Shown here: positions 34,037 to 42,415 of the stretch, piece after piece
How the letters are laid out: each line of letters opens with the position of its first letter
How positions within the stretch are numbered: position 1 is the stretch's first letter
Assembly: GCF_002102345.1 (NCBI RefSeq)
Contig: NZ_LQPP01000042.1
Coordinates: 186,001-250,000 of the forward strand
Reading direction: 5' to 3'
DNA length: 64,000 nt
Origin: Mycolicibacterium peregrinum
GTDB taxonomy: Bacteria; Actinomycetota; Actinomycetes; Mycobacteriales; Mycobacteriaceae
The notes under the pieces: generated by a model
Told to the model about the DNA's origin: nothing
The model's input: only the letters and a program-made list of their open reading frames with translations
Databases searched by the model: none
Program-made: the position numbers and the translations under genes

Positions 34037-34108
34037 CTCCGTCGCCAGGACTCGAACCTGAACTATCTGAACCAAAATCAGAGGTGCTGCCGATTACACC
34101 ACGACGGA
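34037..34108 (-). tRNA. tRNA-Gln (anticodon TTG)
   Basis: Minus strand folds as a cloverleaf: acceptor TCCGTCG/CGACGGA, D arm with GTGTAATCGGCAGCAC, anticodon stem TCTGA/TCAGA with loop TTTTGGT (anticodon TTG reading CAA), and T arm CAGGTTCGAGTCCTG. G is the discriminator base. CCA is not encoded. Confidence 0.95.
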
Positions 34109-34138
34109 ATGTCCGGGAGAGACTCTAGTCGAACGGTC

Positions 34139-34144
34139 TAGCCT
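34139..34144 (+). promoter_or_regulatory. -10 box for the leaderless tetR gene
   Basis: TAGCCT exactly 7 nt before the GTG at 34152. CTAG...CTAG repeats just upstream (34126-34142) could be part of an autoregulatory site but are imperfect. Confidence 0.45.
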
Positions 34145-34151
34145 GATATGC

Positions 34152-34787
34152 GTGGCAGCACCCGAGAAGGAAGTGCGGGCCCCCCGGGCCCGGATGACCG
34201 GCACCGAACGGCGACAGCAGCTCATCGAGATCGCCAAGTCGCTCTTTGCCGAACGGGGCTATGAGGGGACGTCGATCGAGGAGATCGCCCAGCGCGCCAA
34301 TGTCTCGAAACCCGTGGTCTACGAGCACTTCGGCGGCAAAGAAGGTCTGTATGCCGTCGTCGTCGACCGGGAGATGTCGGCCCTGCTGGACGGGATCACC
34401 TCGTCGCTCACCAACAACCGGTCCCGGACGAGGGTCGAACGGGTGGCGCTGGCGCTGCTGACCTATGTCGAGGAACGCACCGACGGCTTTCGCATCCTGA
34501 TCCGCGACTCGCCGGCCGCGATCACCTCGGGTACGTACTCGACGCTGCTCAACGATGCTGTAAACCAGGTGTCCTCGATTCTGGCCGGGGACTTCTCCCG
34601 GCGCGGGCTCGACCCGGATCTGGCGCCGCTGTACGCCCAGGCGTTGGTCGGTTCGGTGTCGATGACCGCGCAGTGGTGGCTCGACGTCCGCGAGCCGAAG
34701 AAAGAAGTGGTGGCCGCGCATGTGGTCAACCTGATGTGGAACGGGCTGACGCATCTGGAGTCCGACCCGATCCTGCACGAGGAGTGA
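34152..34787 (+). CDS. TetR-family transcriptional regulator
   Basis: 211 aa. N-terminal TetR helix-turn-helix (RRQQLIEIAKSLFAERGYEGTSIEEIAQRANVSK..VYEHFGGKEGLYAVVVD, residues ~20-75) and a helical ligand domain. Same position as Rv1019, upstream of mfd in M. tuberculosis, where the regulator is reported to control its own operon. Here other genes separate it from mfd. The ligand is unknown. Starts at a leaderless GTG. Confidence 0.92.
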   Translation: MAAPEKEVRAPRARMTGTERRQQLIEIAKSLFAERGYEGTSIEEIAQRANVSKPVVYEHFGGKEGLYAVVVDREMSALLDGITSSLTNNRSRTRVERVALALLTYVEERTDGFRILIRDSPAAITSGTYSTLLNDAVNQVSSILAGDFSRRGLDPDLAPLYAQALVGSVSMTAQWWLDVREPKKEVVAAHVVNLMWNGLTHLESDPILHEE

Positions 34788-34810
34788 GTCCGCGGCGCTC
34801 CGCCACAAAC

Positions 34811-34862
34811 TGCAACCTTGGGGTTGCAGCAACGGGCCCTCATGTGCAACCCTTGGGTTGCA
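34811..34862. promoter_or_regulatory. Twin palindromic operators of the SRPBCC-arsR operon
   Basis: Two 18-bp palindromes, TGCAACCTTGGGGTTGCA (34811-34828) and TGCAACCCTTGGGTTGCA (34845-34862), each followed by GCAA, with a 34-nt period (about three helical turns). The second is perfectly symmetric. They lie 28 bp upstream of the SRPBCC start, so the downstream ArsR is the likely binder. Confidence 0.75.
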
Positions 34863-34889
34863 GCAATTCCGCCAGAGAGGAACCCCGAC

Positions 34890-35339
34890 ATGACCACGGA
34901 CTTCGACCGCATCGAGCGTGAGATCGCCATCGACGCACCGGCGCAACGCGTCTGGGACCTGGTGAGCGAACCCGGCTGGTACATCAACGAAGAACGGATC
35001 ACCGAACACACCATCGAGCGTGACGGCGACGTCGCCATCGTCACCGACCCCACGCACGGGAAGTTTGCGTTGCGAACCGTCACACTCGATGAGCCGCGTT
35101 ATGCAGCCTTCCGTTGGCACATCGACGCCGATGACCTCGACAGCTCGTCCACCCTCGTCGAATTCTGGATCACCCCGGCTTCATCCGGCGTGGTGCTGCG
35201 GGTAGTCGAGAGCGGGTTCGCCTCGCTCGACGAGCCCGAGGCTGATCGCCGCTCCCGGTTCGACGACCACAGTGGCGGCTGGCCGCTTGAGCTCGGCCTC
35301 GCCCGGAAGTACCTGGTGGGGGCCGCCGCCGATGCCTGA
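34890..35339 (+). CDS. SRPBCC/AHSA1-domain protein
   Basis: 149 aa START/Bet v 1-like fold: IEREIAIDAPAQRVWDLVSEPGWY at the start, central strands, and a long C-terminal helix (DDHSGGWPLELGLARKYLV). AHSA1-type proteins of this size bind small hydrophobic ligands or act as detoxifying partners of ArsR regulators. It overlaps the downstream arsR gene by 8 bases. The ATG is preceded by AGAGAGGA. Confidence 0.85.
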   Translation: MTTDFDRIEREIAIDAPAQRVWDLVSEPGWYINEERITEHTIERDGDVAIVTDPTHGKFALRTVTLDEPRYAAFRWHIDADDLDSSSTLVEFWITPASSGVVLRVVESGFASLDEPEADRRSRFDDHSGGWPLELGLARKYLVGAAADA

Positions 35340-35655
35340 AAGTGCCTCGCCGGTAGAGATTTTCGCGGCTCTGGCAGACGACAGCCGGTGGCAGGTGCTC
35401 GTGGCGCTAGGGCGACGTCCGGCGTCGGCGTCGGCCCTGGCCGCCGAGCTCCCGATCACCCGCCAGGCCATCGCCAAACACCTGAAGGTCCTCACCGATG
35501 TGGGCCTGGTGTCAGCCACCCGAGTGGGGCGTGAGGTCAGGTACGAGGCGGTCGGGGCTCGGCTCAGCGAGGTGGCGCGGCGGCTCGACGGCATCGCGGC
35601 GGGCTGGGAACGCCGGCTCGCCAGGATCAAAGATGCTGTCGAACGGGACGGCTGA
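35332..35655 (+). CDS. ArsR-family regulator
   Basis: 107 aa winged helix (PVEIFAALADDSRWQVLVALGRRPASASALAAELPITRQAIAKHLKVL..GLV). It has no Cys or His metal-binding set, so it belongs to the non-metal ArsR group usually paired with SRPBCC/AHSA1 proteins. Probably represses its own operon through the twin TGCAACC operators and is released by an unknown ligand. Convergent with the next gene (6 bp). Confidence 0.88.
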   Translation: MPESASPVEIFAALADDSRWQVLVALGRRPASASALAAELPITRQAIAKHLKVLTDVGLVSATRVGREVRYEAVGARLSEVARRLDGIAAGWERRLARIKDAVERDG

Positions 35656-35661
35656 CGATCC

Positions 35662-37002
35662 TCAGCCCAAGTCCCGCGATAGCAGATCCGCCGTCGTCTC
35701 CCGGCGTACCAGGACCCGCGCAACGCCGTCGCGAACCGATACCACCGGCGGGCGCCCCACCATGTTGTAGGTCGAGGCCATGCTGTGTTGATAAGCCCCG
35801 GTACAAGCCACGGCCAGCAGATCGCCCGCGTGGACGTCCGCAGGCAGTTCCACATCGCGCACGATCTCGTCACCGGACTCACAATGGCGGCCCACGACCG
35901 TGGCCACCATCGTCGGTCCCATCGGGTGACGATTCGCCAGGGCGACAGTGTATTTCGCTCCATACAGGGCGACTCGTGGGTTGTCGCTCATGCCGCCGTC
36001 CACCGCGACGAACGTGCGCCCGCCCGGCTGGGACTTCACCCCGTGCACCCGGTACAGCGTCACACCGGCCCGGGCGCTGAGGGCCCGGCCGGGCTCGACG
36101 ACCAGACGCGGCCGCGGAAACCGTTCGGCCGCACACGCCGCGGTCAGCTCGTCGTCGACGACGGAGGCGAACGCGCCGATGTCGAGGGCCGCGTCCCCGC
36201 GGACGTACGGAACCCCGTGGCCGCCACCGATGTTGAGCTCGGTCAGCACCAGGCCGTGTTCGTTGCGGATGTCGGCCATCGCGCCGATCAACCGGTGCCC
36301 GGCCTCGCCGTAGGGTGCGGGGTCGGTGATCTGCGAGCCGAGATGGCAGTGCAGGCCAACCAGATCGAGGTTGGGAGTGGCCAGAATGCGGGCCGCGGCG
36401 CGGGCAGCCCGGCGGTCGGCCAGCGCGAAGCCGAACTTCTGATCGGTCACGCCCGTTGTGACCGCCCGATGCCCGTGGATGTCGATGTCGGGGGTGACCC
36501 GGATCAGTACCGGCTGGGGCCGGCGGACCAACCCGGCCAGGTAGGTGATCTCCATCGGCGAGTCGATCACGATCCGGCCCACCCCGACGTCGAGGGCATC
36601 GCGCAGCTCGTCACACGACTTCGCGTTGCCGTGCACCATGATTCGCGCCGGGTCGACCCCGCCGGCCAGGGCTGTCGCGAGTTCAGCCGCCGAGGAGACG
36701 TCCACTCCGAGGCCCTCCTCGGCGGTCCAGCGAGCGACGGCCGTGGTCAATAGCGACTTGCCGGCGTAGACCACTTCGGTGTGACCGAGGGCGGCCCGGT
36801 AGCGCCGGGCACGGGTCCGGAAATCGGCTTCGTCCAGAACATAAGCCGGGGTACGGAACTCGTCGGCGATGTCGGCCAGCGCCACCCGGCCCACGGTGAT
36901 CCGACCCAACTCGTCGACACCCGTCGTCAGTGGCCAGATGGTCGGGTCGAGCCGCGGTCGGGTGGTGTCGCGAAGTGAGGGCAGGATGTCCAGCAGGGTC
37001 AT
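35662..37002 (-). CDS. Diaminopimelate decarboxylase-like PLP enzyme
   Basis: 446 aa alanine-racemase-fold decarboxylase. PLP lysine in VVYAGKSLLT (~80), HCHLGSQI, the phosphate-binding GGGHGVPY, EPGR, and the acidic CESGD with the downstream TGAYQHSMASTYN. All active-site blocks of DAP decarboxylase are present. In mycobacteria the main lysA is in the argS-hom region, so this is probably a second copy; it may make lysine from DAP or act on a related D-amino acid. It is not in an operon with other lysine genes. Confidence 0.82.
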   Translation of the reverse strand: MTLLDILPSLRDTTRPRLDPTIWPLTTGVDELGRITVGRVALADIADEFRTPAYVLDEADFRTRARRYRAALGHTEVVYAGKSLLTTAVARWTAEEGLGVDVSSAAELATALAGGVDPARIMVHGNAKSCDELRDALDVGVGRIVIDSPMEITYLAGLVRRPQPVLIRVTPDIDIHGHRAVTTGVTDQKFGFALADRRAARAAARILATPNLDLVGLHCHLGSQITDPAPYGEAGHRLIGAMADIRNEHGLVLTELNIGGGHGVPYVRGDAALDIGAFASVVDDELTAACAAERFPRPRLVVEPGRALSARAGVTLYRVHGVKSQPGGRTFVAVDGGMSDNPRVALYGAKYTVALANRHPMGPTMVATVVGRHCESGDEIVRDVELPADVHAGDLLAVACTGAYQHSMASTYNMVGRPPVVSVRDGVARVLVRRETTADLLSRDLG

Positions 37003-37083
37003 GACTCCACCGTGGGCCGTGGCGGTGGAGCTGTCAGCAAGCTTGACGTTTCCTTGACGTCCCCGAGCCCGATCCTGACGTGT

Positions 37084-37653
37084 TCAGGCCCTGCCGAAGG
37101 ACTTCGTCTCCGTCGCCGTGGCGATGAACCCGTTGCCTTTGACGGGATCGGCCATCCGGCAGGCGAGCAGGATGTCGTCGGTGTGCACGCAGGTGGCGTT
37201 GCCCGCGTCGAAGCGTTGGCCGGCCGGGAGCATCGGGGCTTCGTCCTCGCTGAGACCGTCGACCGGGCTGAGTGGTTCTTCGGTGTGGGTGAAACTCATC
37301 GGTATCGCGCCGTTGGTCGTGCCGTAACTGAACAGGTGCGCCAGGTTGGCATCGTTGGGCGCTCCGACGAAGGGGCCCCGGCAGTCCAGTGCGTACATCG
37401 CACGGTGCTGGGTGGTCATGCAGACGAAGCCGTCAGGGGTGCGAAATCCCTGGACCGGAAATCCCTGGCCTTCGCGCAGGACGTACTGCGTCGGATCGAC
37501 GGCGGGGTAGGCGTCAAAGTCGGGGACCCCGTCCGGTCCGAGATGTGTCGGCACTACCTCGCGCGTGGAATCCGACGTGTGCCGGCCGGTCAGCCAGATG
37601 ATCGCGAGCGCGACCGTCAGCACGACCGCGAGCGCCGCCGCCCACCGCTTCAT
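37084..37653 (-). CDS. Membrane-anchored or secreted protein of unknown function
   Basis: 189 aa. A short cytosolic N-terminus (KRW) and one hydrophobic segment (AAALAVVLTVALAIIWLTG) act as signal or anchor. The extracellular domain has four cysteines (GFVCMT, ALDCRG, ATCVHT, LLACRM), spaced for two disulfides. No recognised family. Followed by no obvious partner; the next gene on its strand is lysA-like 80 bp away. Confidence 0.65.
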   Translation of the reverse strand: MKRWAAALAVVLTVALAIIWLTGRHTSDSTREVVPTHLGPDGVPDFDAYPAVDPTQYVLREGQGFPVQGFRTPDGFVCMTTQHRAMYALDCRGPFVGAPNDANLAHLFSYGTTNGAIPMSFTHTEEPLSPVDGLSEDEAPMLPAGQRFDAGNATCVHTDDILLACRMADPVKGNGFIATATETKSFGRA

Positions 37654-37720
37654 CGGTCCATGATCTCCCCGGACAGAGCGAGGCGGAGCCGAATCCCTGG
37701 CCCCGTAGAATGGCGCCATC

Positions 37721-40700
37721 ATGACCGCACCGGGGCACAACCATGTCCAGACCCCGATCGCGGGTCTCGTCGAGCTGGCATTAACCGATCCGTCTCTGCA
37801 GGACGTCCTTCGCCGCGCCGCCGACCGGCCCGCCGATCTCGCACTCGTCGGGCCGGCCAGTGCCCGCGTGCTGGTGGCTGCCGGGCTGGCCCAGCAGGGC
37901 CCGTTGCTGGTGGTCGCTGCCACCGGCCGCGAGGCCGACGATCTGACCGCCGAGTTGCGGGGCGTGGTCGGCGATGCCGTCGCACTGTTCCCCTCCTGGG
38001 AGACGCTGCCGCACGAGCGGTTGTCCCCGGGGGTCGAGACCGTCGCTGCCCGGTTGTTGCTGCTGCGCCGCCTCGCCCATCCCGAGGACGAGACGCTGGG
38101 CCCGCCGCTGCGGGTGGTGGTCACCACCACGCGTTCGCTGCTGCAGCCGATGGCTCCCGATGTGGTGGATACCGAGCCGGTCACGCTCACCGTCGGTGCG
38201 GAGGCCGAATTCGAGGCCGTCGTCGCCCGCCTGGTCGACCTGGCCTACACCCGCGTCGACATGGTCGGCAAACGCGGGGAGTTCGCCGTGCGCGGTGGCA
38301 TCCTCGACATCTTCGCGCCCACTGCCGAGCATCCGGTCCGCGTCGAGTTCTGGGGTGACGAGATCTCCGAGATGCGGATGTTCTCGATCGCCGACCAGCG
38401 TTCGATCCCCGAGATCCCGGTGCAGAACGTGGTCGCAGTGCCGTGCCGCGAGCTGTTGATGACCCCCGACGTGCGCGAGCGCGCCGCCGTGCTGGCCGCC
38501 GAACACCCCACGCACGAGAACAGCGTGCCGGGCAGCGTGCCCGACATGCTGGCCAAGCTGGCCGAAGGCCTTCCGGTCGACGGGATGGAGGCCCTGCTGC
38601 CGTTGCTGCATCCGGTGCAGCCGACGACGCTGACGCACCACCTGCCCGAGGGTGCCCCGGTCTTGTTGTGCGACCCGGAGAAGGTGCGGACCCGGGCCGC
38701 GGACCTGATCAAGACGGGCCAGGAATTCCTTGAGGCGTCGTGGTCGACGGCTGCGGTCGGCGGGGATGCCCCCATCGACCTCGAGGCGCTGGGCGCTTCC
38801 GGGTTCGTCCCGTTCGAGCAGGCCCGTGAGGATTCCGTGGCCGGCGGTCATCCGTGGTGGACGCTGAGCCAGCTGCCCGACGGTAAGGCCACCGAACTGG
38901 ACCTGCGGCCGTCTCCGTCGGCCCGCAGTCAGCAGAGTCTCGAAGAGATCTTCGCGATGCTGCGCGCCCACGTGGCCACCGGTGGGTACGCCGCGGTGGT
39001 CACCCCGGGCACTGGTACCGCGCACCGCGTGGTGGAGCAACTCGGTGATTCCGACACGCCCGCAATGATGTTGGAGCCAGGGGAGGCGCCCAAGGCCGGT
39101 GTGGTCGGGGTCCTCAAGGGACCGTTGCACGACGGCGTGGTCCTGCCCGGGGCCAACCTCGTCATCATCACCGAGACCGATCTGACCGGTAACCGGGTGA
39201 GGGCCTCAGAAGGCAAAAAGCTTGCGGCCAAACGCCGTAATGTCGTCGATCCGCTGGCGCTGACCGCCGGGGATCTGGTGGTGCACGATCAGCACGGCAT
39301 CGGCAAGTTCGTCGAGATGACCGAGCGGGTGGTCGGCGGAGCGCGTCGCGAGTACCTGGTACTGGAGTACGCGTCGGCCAAACGCGGTGGCGGATCGGAC
39401 CGGCTGTACGTGCCGATGGATTCGCTGGATCAGCTGTCGCGCTACGTCGGCGGTGAGGCACCGTCGTTGTCGAAACTCGGCGGCAGCGATTGGGCCAATA
39501 CGAAGACCAAGGCCCGCAAGGCGGTTCGTGAGATCGCCAGTGAGCTCGTCGCGCTGTACGCCAAGCGACAGTCCGCACCTGGGTACGCGTTCGGTCCCGA
39601 CACTCCATGGCAGAACGAGATGGAGGATGCGTTCGGCTTCACCGAGACCATGGACCAGATGACCGCGATCACCGAGGTCAAATCCGATATGGAGAAACCG
39701 GTTCCGATGGACCGGGTGATCTGCGGCGATGTGGGTTACGGCAAGACCGAGATCGCGGTGCGGGCGGCATTCAAGGCCGTGCAGGACGGCAAGCAGGTCG
39801 CTGTACTGGTGCCCACGACACTGCTGGCCGATCAGCATCTGCAGACCTTCACCAATCGGATGGCCGGTTTTCCGGTGACGGTCAAGGGATTGTCGCGGTT
39901 CACCGATCCGGCGGAGTCGCGGGCCACCGTGGAGGGGATGAAGGACGGTTCGGTCGACGTCGTGATCGGCACGCACCGGCTCCTGCAGACCGGGGTGACC
40001 TGGAAAGACTTGGGACTCATCATTGTTGACGAGGAACAGCGCTTCGGTGTCGAGCACAAAGAGCACATCAAGTCGATGCGTACGCACGTCGACGTGCTCA
40101 CCATGAGCGCCACCCCGATCCCGCGCACCCTGGAGATGAGCCTGGCCGGCATCCGGGAGATGTCGACGATCCTGACTCCGCCCGAAGAGCGTTACCCGGT
40201 GCTCACCTATGTCGGCCCGCACGACGACAAGCAGGTGGCCGCGGCGTTGCGTCGTGAGCTGCTGCGGGACGGGCAGGCGTTCTACATCCACAACCGGGTG
40301 CGCACCATCGACCAGGCTGCGGCGCGGATTCGTCAGATGGTGCCCGAAGCCAGGGTCGTCGTCGCGCATGGACAGATGAACGAGGAGACCCTGGAGAAGA
40401 CGGTCGAGGGCTTCTGGAACCGCGAGTACGACATCCTGGTCTGCACCACGATCGTCGAGACCGGACTGGACATCTCGAACGCCAACACGCTGATCGTCGA
40501 ACGAGCCGACACCTTCGGGTTGTCACAGCTGCATCAGCTGCGTGGCCGGGTGGGGCGAAGCCGCGAGCGCGGATACGCCTACATGCTCTATCCGCCCAAT
40601 TCACCGCTGACCGAGACGGCCTATGACCGCTTGGCCACGATCGCGCAGAACAACGAGCTGGGTGCGGGCATGGCGGTGGCCATGAAGGATCTGGAGATCC

Positions 40701-41341
40701 GCGGTGCGGGCAACGTGCTGGGCGCCGAGCAGTCGGGCCACGTGGCCGGAGTGGGTTTCGATCTGTATGTGCGACTGGTGGGCGAGGCTGTCGAGGCCTA
40801 CCGAGCTGCTGCCGACGGGAAAACCGTTGCCACAGCGGAGGAGCCGAAGGAAGTGCGGGTCGATCTGCCGGTCGACGCCCACCTGCCGCCCGAGTACATC
40901 GGGAGTGACCGGCTGCGACTGGAGGGCTACCGGCGGCTCGCCGCAGCGACGGATGAGGGCGCGGTGAAGGCCGTTGTTGAAGAACTCGTCGACCGTTACG
41001 GCCCGTTGCCCGAGCCCGCGAAGCGCCTGGTGGCGGTGGCCCGGTTGCGGCTGCTGTGCCGCGAGTACGGCATCACCGAGATCGGCGCGGTGTCGGCGTC
41101 GACGATCAAGCTGTCGCCGCTGGTCCTTCCCGATTCCGCACAGTTGCGGCTCAAGCGGATGTACCCGGGTGCGCACTACCGGGCCACCACCTCGGTGGTT
41201 CAGGTGCCGATCCCGCGTGAGACCGACGGTATCGGCTCCCCGCGGATCCGTGACCTCGATATTGTCCGGATGGTGGCCGGTCTGGTGTTGGTGCTCCACG
41301 GACAGACCGAGGGAAGCATCGATATCACCGCCGATCTGTAA
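37721..41341 (+). CDS. mfd: Transcription-repair coupling factor
   Basis: 1206 aa. Removes RNA polymerase stalled at DNA lesions and recruits UvrA. N-terminal UvrB-like domains (~1-350), RNA polymerase interaction domain (near 500), then an SF2 translocase: Walker A GDVGYGKTEIA (~669), VPTTLLADQHL, DEEQ box in IIVDEEQRFGVEHKE, TMSATPIPRTLEM, and RVGRSRERGYAYML; C-terminal D7 domain that blocks UvrA binding. Full-length and intact. Rv1020 equivalent. A run of eight T follows the stop without a clear stem. Confidence 0.97.
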   Translation: MTAPGHNHVQTPIAGLVELALTDPSLQDVLRRAADRPADLALVGPASARVLVAAGLAQQGPLLVVAATGREADDLTAELRGVVGDAVALFPSWETLPHERLSPGVETVAARLLLLRRLAHPEDETLGPPLRVVVTTTRSLLQPMAPDVVDTEPVTLTVGAEAEFEAVVARLVDLAYTRVDMVGKRGEFAVRGGILDIFAPTAEHPVRVEFWGDEISEMRMFSIADQRSIPEIPVQNVVAVPCRELLMTPDVRERAAVLAAEHPTHENSVPGSVPDMLAKLAEGLPVDGMEALLPLLHPVQPTTLTHHLPEGAPVLLCDPEKVRTRAADLIKTGQEFLEASWSTAAVGGDAPIDLEALGASGFVPFEQAREDSVAGGHPWWTLSQLPDGKATELDLRPSPSARSQQSLEEIFAMLRAHVATGGYAAVVTPGTGTAHRVVEQLGDSDTPAMMLEPGEAPKAGVVGVLKGPLHDGVVLPGANLVIITETDLTGNRVRASEGKKLAAKRRNVVDPLALTAGDLVVHDQHGIGKFVEMTERVVGGARREYLVLEYASAKRGGGSDRLYVPMDSLDQLSRYVGGEAPSLSKLGGSDWANTKTKARKAVREIASELVALYAKRQSAPGYAFGPDTPWQNEMEDAFGFTETMDQMTAITEVKSDMEKPVPMDRVICGDVGYGKTEIAVRAAFKAVQDGKQVAVLVPTTLLADQHLQTFTNRMAGFPVTVKGLSRFTDPAESRATVEGMKDGSVDVVIGTHRLLQTGVTWKDLGLIIVDEEQRFGVEHKEHIKSMRTHVDVLTMSATPIPRTLEMSLAGIREMSTILTPPEERYPVLTYVGPHDDKQVAAALRRELLRDGQAFYIHNRVRTIDQAAARIRQMVPEARVVVAHGQMNEETLEKTVEGFWNREYDILVCTTIVETGLDISNANTLIVERADTFGLSQLHQLRGRVGRSRERGYAYMLYPPNSPLTETAYDRLATIAQNNELGAGMAVAMKDLEIRGAGNVLGAEQSGHVAGVGFDLYVRLVGEAVEAYRAAADGKTVATAEEPKEVRVDLPVDAHLPPEYIGSDRLRLEGYRRLAAATDEGAVKAVVEELVDRYGPLPEPAKRLVAVARLRLLCREYGITEIGAVSASTIKLSPLVLPDSAQLRLKRMYPGAHYRATTSVVQVPIPRETDGIGSPRIRDLDIVRMVAGLVLVLHGQTEGSIDITADL

Positions 41342-41596
41342 TTTTTTTCTCGCGTCTAACTGCCTGGTCGCGACGCCTTTCTGGCGCACGCGCCGCGCCG
41401 TATCCGCGAAGCGTTGTTAACGCACCGGAACCGGGATCCGACATATATGCGGGGGGTCAAGGTATTGCGTAGTCGTCTGCAGAAGAGGCGGCGAGATCGT
41501 CGGCCATAGGGCGGTCATGCAATTTCCCAAACCGAACATCACGCGATTGACGTCTATTGGCGACAGGTCGCGGTGAGGCAAGGCGAAGGAGTGACC

Positions 41597-42235
41597 ATGA
41601 ATTTCAAGAAGTTCGCAGTAACCACAACGATGGCCGGTGCACTGGGGTTGGGCGCGTTGGGCCTGGGTACAGGCTTGGCGCAGGCCGTTCCGAACGTGCC
41701 CACGCCGCCTCCGGTTCCCGGTCCGGCAGTACCCAATGTGGGCACGCCGAATGTGAATGTGCCGGGTGTGAATGTTCCTGATGTGAACGTTCCGAGCGTG
41801 AATGCTCCTGACGTGAATGTGCCGAGCGTGAACGTTCCTGACGTGAATGTTCCAAGCGTCAATGTTCCCGATGTGAACGTTCCGAGCGTGAACGTCCCCG
41901 ATGTGAACGTTCCGAGCGTCAACGTCCCTGACGTGAATGTGCCGCGTGTGAACGCGCCCGATGTGAACGTTCCCAACGTCAATTTCCCGAACGTGAACAC
42001 GCCCAACGTGCAGTTCCCTGAGCTCGGCAATTTCTTCCGTGCGCCTGACGGACATATTCCGCCCGGGCAGCTGATGACTTCGCCGGTGATCAACGGGGTG
42101 GCGAATCCGTTCTTCAACATCCCGCCTGGTCAGCTGAAGAAGCTGCCTACGGTCGACGGGGTCGTCAACCCGTTTTTCGATGAGACCCCCGGCCACTGGG
42201 TGATCCCGGAGGGCGAGTTCCCGCCGGAGTCGTAA
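41597..42235 (+). CDS. Secreted protein with NVP pentapeptide repeats
   Basis: 212 aa. Signal peptide (KKFAVTTTMAGALGLGALGL...LAQA). Residues ~45-140 are a nearly perfect tandem of the pentad [VNVP][D/S] (e.g. VNVPDVNVPSVNVPD), encoded by 15-bp units. Then two copies of a 22-residue unit, PPGQL-x-n-V-x-GV-x-NPFF, and a Pro-Glu end. No catalytic motif. The pattern is unlike the A(D/N)LxX pentapeptide family; regular Pro every fifth residue suggests an extended, wall-spanning rod. Not recognised beyond mycobacteria-type secreted proteins. GCGAAGGAG precedes the ATG. Confidence 0.75.
   Translation: MNFKKFAVTTTMAGALGLGALGLGTGLAQAVPNVPTPPPVPGPAVPNVGTPNVNVPGVNVPDVNVPSVNAPDVNVPSVNVPDVNVPSVNVPDVNVPSVNVPDVNVPSVNVPDVNVPRVNAPDVNVPNVNFPNVNTPNVQFPELGNFFRAPDGHIPPGQLMTSPVINGVANPFFNIPPGQLKKLPTVDGVVNPFFDETPGHWVIPEGEFPPES
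41740..42010 (+). repeat. 15-bp coding tandem repeat
   Basis: About eighteen units of a 15-bp motif, consensus AACGTTCC[T/C]GA[T/C]GTGAATGT with alternating serine/aspartate codons, within the secreted NVP-repeat gene. Unit sequence varies mostly at third positions, so repeat number may change but the peptide is under selection. Confidence 0.7.
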
Positions 42236-42248
42236 ACCACGGCCTGTG

Positions 42249-42290
42249 ACATGATGGCCGCCTTGCCTTCGGGCAGGGCGGCCATCATGT
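42249..42290. terminator. Terminator after the NVP-repeat gene
   Basis: ACATGATGGCCGCC (42249-42262) pairs exactly with 42277-42290; the inner part TTGCC-TTCG-GGCAG can extend the stem. Lies 14 bp after the stop. Confidence 0.7.
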
Positions 42291-42415
42291 GTGGCTGCCG
42301 CCCGGTGCGGGCGAATCGCCGCGTTGGCCGTGCTCACGACGTACGTCGAAGTCGGGCACAGTGTTGGTATAACCGAGATCAGCAAATCTCGTCGAAATGG
42401 AAGGGGTGGAGCCCG

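Noticed and set aside
41342..41352. Poly-T run after mfd as a terminator
   Set aside because: No stem of useful size precedes it.
41417..42385. Minus-strand frames with regular pentads (e.g. GTFTSGTLTL) opposite the NVP-repeat gene
   Set aside because: The periodicity is only the complement of the 15-bp coding repeat; the plus-strand gene has a signal peptide and ribosome site, the minus frames do not.
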